From NCBI RefSeq assembly GCF_012034935.1, contig NZ_JAATEN010000006.1, positions 186,001 to 250,000 of the forward strand: DNA of 64,000 nt. Reading direction: 5' to 3'. Within the stretch, counting starts at the first letter, position 1, and each line of letters begins with the position of its first letter. The notes below the pieces were generated by a model that had not been told where the DNA came from, ran no database searches, and saw only the letters and a program-made list of their open reading frames with translations. Position numbers and translations under genes: made by a program. Positions 63,079-64,000 of this stretch are shown piece after piece. The stretch is from Streptomyces zingiberis (GTDB taxonomy: Bacteria > Actinomycetota > Actinomycetes > Streptomycetales > Streptomycetaceae).

Positions 63079-64000
63079 TCACCGGCGCCGGACGTCACCA
63101 CCGCCGGGACCACGCCCGGTGCCGCCGTGGCCCCGGGCGTCCGTGCCCGCGCCGCCTTGCCGGCGGCCCTCCGTACCGCCCGATCCGGGCTCGCCCGGTC
63201 GGGTACCGCCCGGGCCGGGCTCGCCCGGTTCCGTCCCGTTCCGTTCCGTCTCGCCGAGCAGGATCCGTTCCAGCTCCGCCCGGCCGGGCAGGCCGGCGGG
63301 CCGGACGATCTCACCGCTGCGGACGTGGAGGAACGCCGCCGACACGGCCGACAGCGGCACCCCGGCGCGCTCCGCCCAGGCCAGCCGGTAGACGGCCAGC
63401 TGGAGGGGGTCGGCGGTGCGGGAGCGGCCGGTCTTCCAGTCGACGATCTCGTACCGGTCGCCCTCCGGGCCGCGCTCCCGGTAGACGGCGTCGATCCGGC
63501 CGCGGACGACCCGGCCGGCGAGCGTGATCTGGACCGGTTCCTCCACCCGGTACGGCGTGCGGCGGGCGTAGGGCGAGCGGTCGAACGCGTCCTTGAGCGC
63601 GGCGAGCTCGCGCTCGTCCGCGATCTCCTGCCCGTCCGCGCCGTCGTCGTCGAAGCCGCCCGGCAGTTCCTCGGGGCCGAGGAGCGGCAGCGGGACCTCC
63701 TCGAACCGGGATTCGACCCAGGCATGGAAACGGGTGCCCCGGCGCGCGGCGGGCCGCGGCGGCCCCGGCAGGGGGCGGGCCAGTTCCCGGGCGAAACCGT
63801 CCGGGTCGGCCGCCAGCCGCATGAGCTGGTACGTGCTCAGCACCGGCGGGAGCGGAACCTCGCGCACGCTCGCCCGGGAACGGCGCAACTCGCCCGCCAG
63901 CGCCTCCAGGTCACGGTCCCAGGAGGCGACGGTACGGGTCTCCTCGGGCAGCAGGCCGGCCCCCGCCGCGGACTCCGCGTGTCCCGGGGCGGCCGGCTCG
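63079..64000 (-). CDS. AdnA/AdnB-type helicase-nuclease, C-terminal part (runs off the right edge)
   Basis: The last about 307 residues of a long protein whose start is beyond the window. It contains a RecB-type PD-(D/E)xK nuclease domain: STYQLMRLAADPDGFARELARPLPG, RRGTRFHAWVE, GRIDAVYRE and YEIVDWKTGR (catalytic D-x-K), then LQLAVYRLAWAE. In actinobacteria this domain ends the AdnA and AdnB helicases that resect double-strand breaks. By order (adnA-adnB-nudC in M. tuberculosis) adnB is more likely, but the helicase part is not visible. The extreme C-terminus is Gly/Thr/Arg-rich. Confidence 0.85.
   Translation of the reverse strand, partial: EPAAPGHAESAAGAGLLPEETRTVASWDRDLEALAGELRRSRASVREVPLPPVLSTYQLMRLAADPDGFARELARPLPGPPRPAARRGTRFHAWVESRFEEVPLPLLGPEELPGGFDDDGADGQEIADERELAALKDAFDRSPYARRTPYRVEEPVQITLAGRVVRGRIDAVYRERGPEGDRYEIVDWKTGRSRTADPLQLAVYRLAWAERAGVPLSAVSAAFLHVRSGEIVRPAGLPGRAELERILLGETERNGTEPGEPGPGGTRPGEPGSGGTEGRRQGGAGTDARGHGGTGRGPGGGDVRRR

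Overview
The window comes from a Streptomyces-type actinomycete chromosome. G+C is very high with strong G/C bias at third codon positions. GTG and TTG starts and 4-bp ATGA/GTGA overlaps are common. The recognisable genes are actinobacterial: sigH, two WhiB-like genes (wblE, wblC), dasR, sigR-rsrA, catR-catA and an adn helicase-nuclease. No phage, transposon, plasmid or CRISPR element is visible. From memory, much of the order matches the Mycobacterium tuberculosis Rv3193c-Rv3228 interval, so this is mostly conserved core chromosome.

1-13.8 kb: a small protein, a PLP enzyme, an anti-sigma/sigma pair of the SigH type, a lipid kinase, wblE with a CRP-like site, and a PdtaS-type histidine kinase. 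Next come a SIS-domain aminosugar-phosphate enzyme divergent from dasR with a DasR-type operator between them, and a cstA-ybdD carbon-starvation/pyruvate uptake operon. 13.8-25 kb: class Ia ribonucleotide reductase nrdAB behind two NrdR boxes and a cobalamin riboswitch; a secreted M15 peptidase; peptide deformylase; a TPR protein; two overlapping membrane HD-domain genes. 24.8-29.2 kb: the thiol-oxidative-stress pair sigR-rsrA with its own SigR promoter (GGGAAT-N18-GTT), a hydrolase, an SRAP DNA-crosslink protein ending in a 15-copy 7-bp repeat, and an M50 membrane protease.

29.4-45 kb: aroA, rsgA, a TetR regulator, hisN, a CBS protein, the divergent catA/catR pair, two identical initiator tRNA genes bracketing a large Sel1-repeat gene, a UPF0182 membrane protein, a PPA1309 protein and a PDZ-Lon (S16) protease. 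45-56.8 kb: moaE with a 53-bp tandem duplication at its 3' end, an SDR protein, a DUF2342 zincin, a Nudix hydrolase, a cluster of two AIM24 proteins and one TerD-AIM24 fusion, a YgjP-type protease, and an E1-like protein overlapping an ABC1/UbiB kinase.

56.9-64 kb: the antibiotic-response regulator wblC (whiB7) with a promoter, a 109-codon upstream ORF, and an intrinsic terminator placed for attenuation. It is followed by uvrD2, mycoredoxin with a second SigR promoter, nudC, and the 3' part of an adnA/adnB-like gene running off the right edge.

The unifying theme is stress sensing: SigH (osmotic/developmental), SigR-RsrA with mycoredoxin (thiol redox), CatR (peroxide), WblC (ribosome inhibition), DasR and CRP (nutrients), NrdR and B12 (dNTP supply). 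The best leads for less-described biology are the wblC leader architecture, the RRE/E1-like plus UbiB-kinase pair, the TerD/AIM24 cluster, and the tandem arrays anchored on stop codons.
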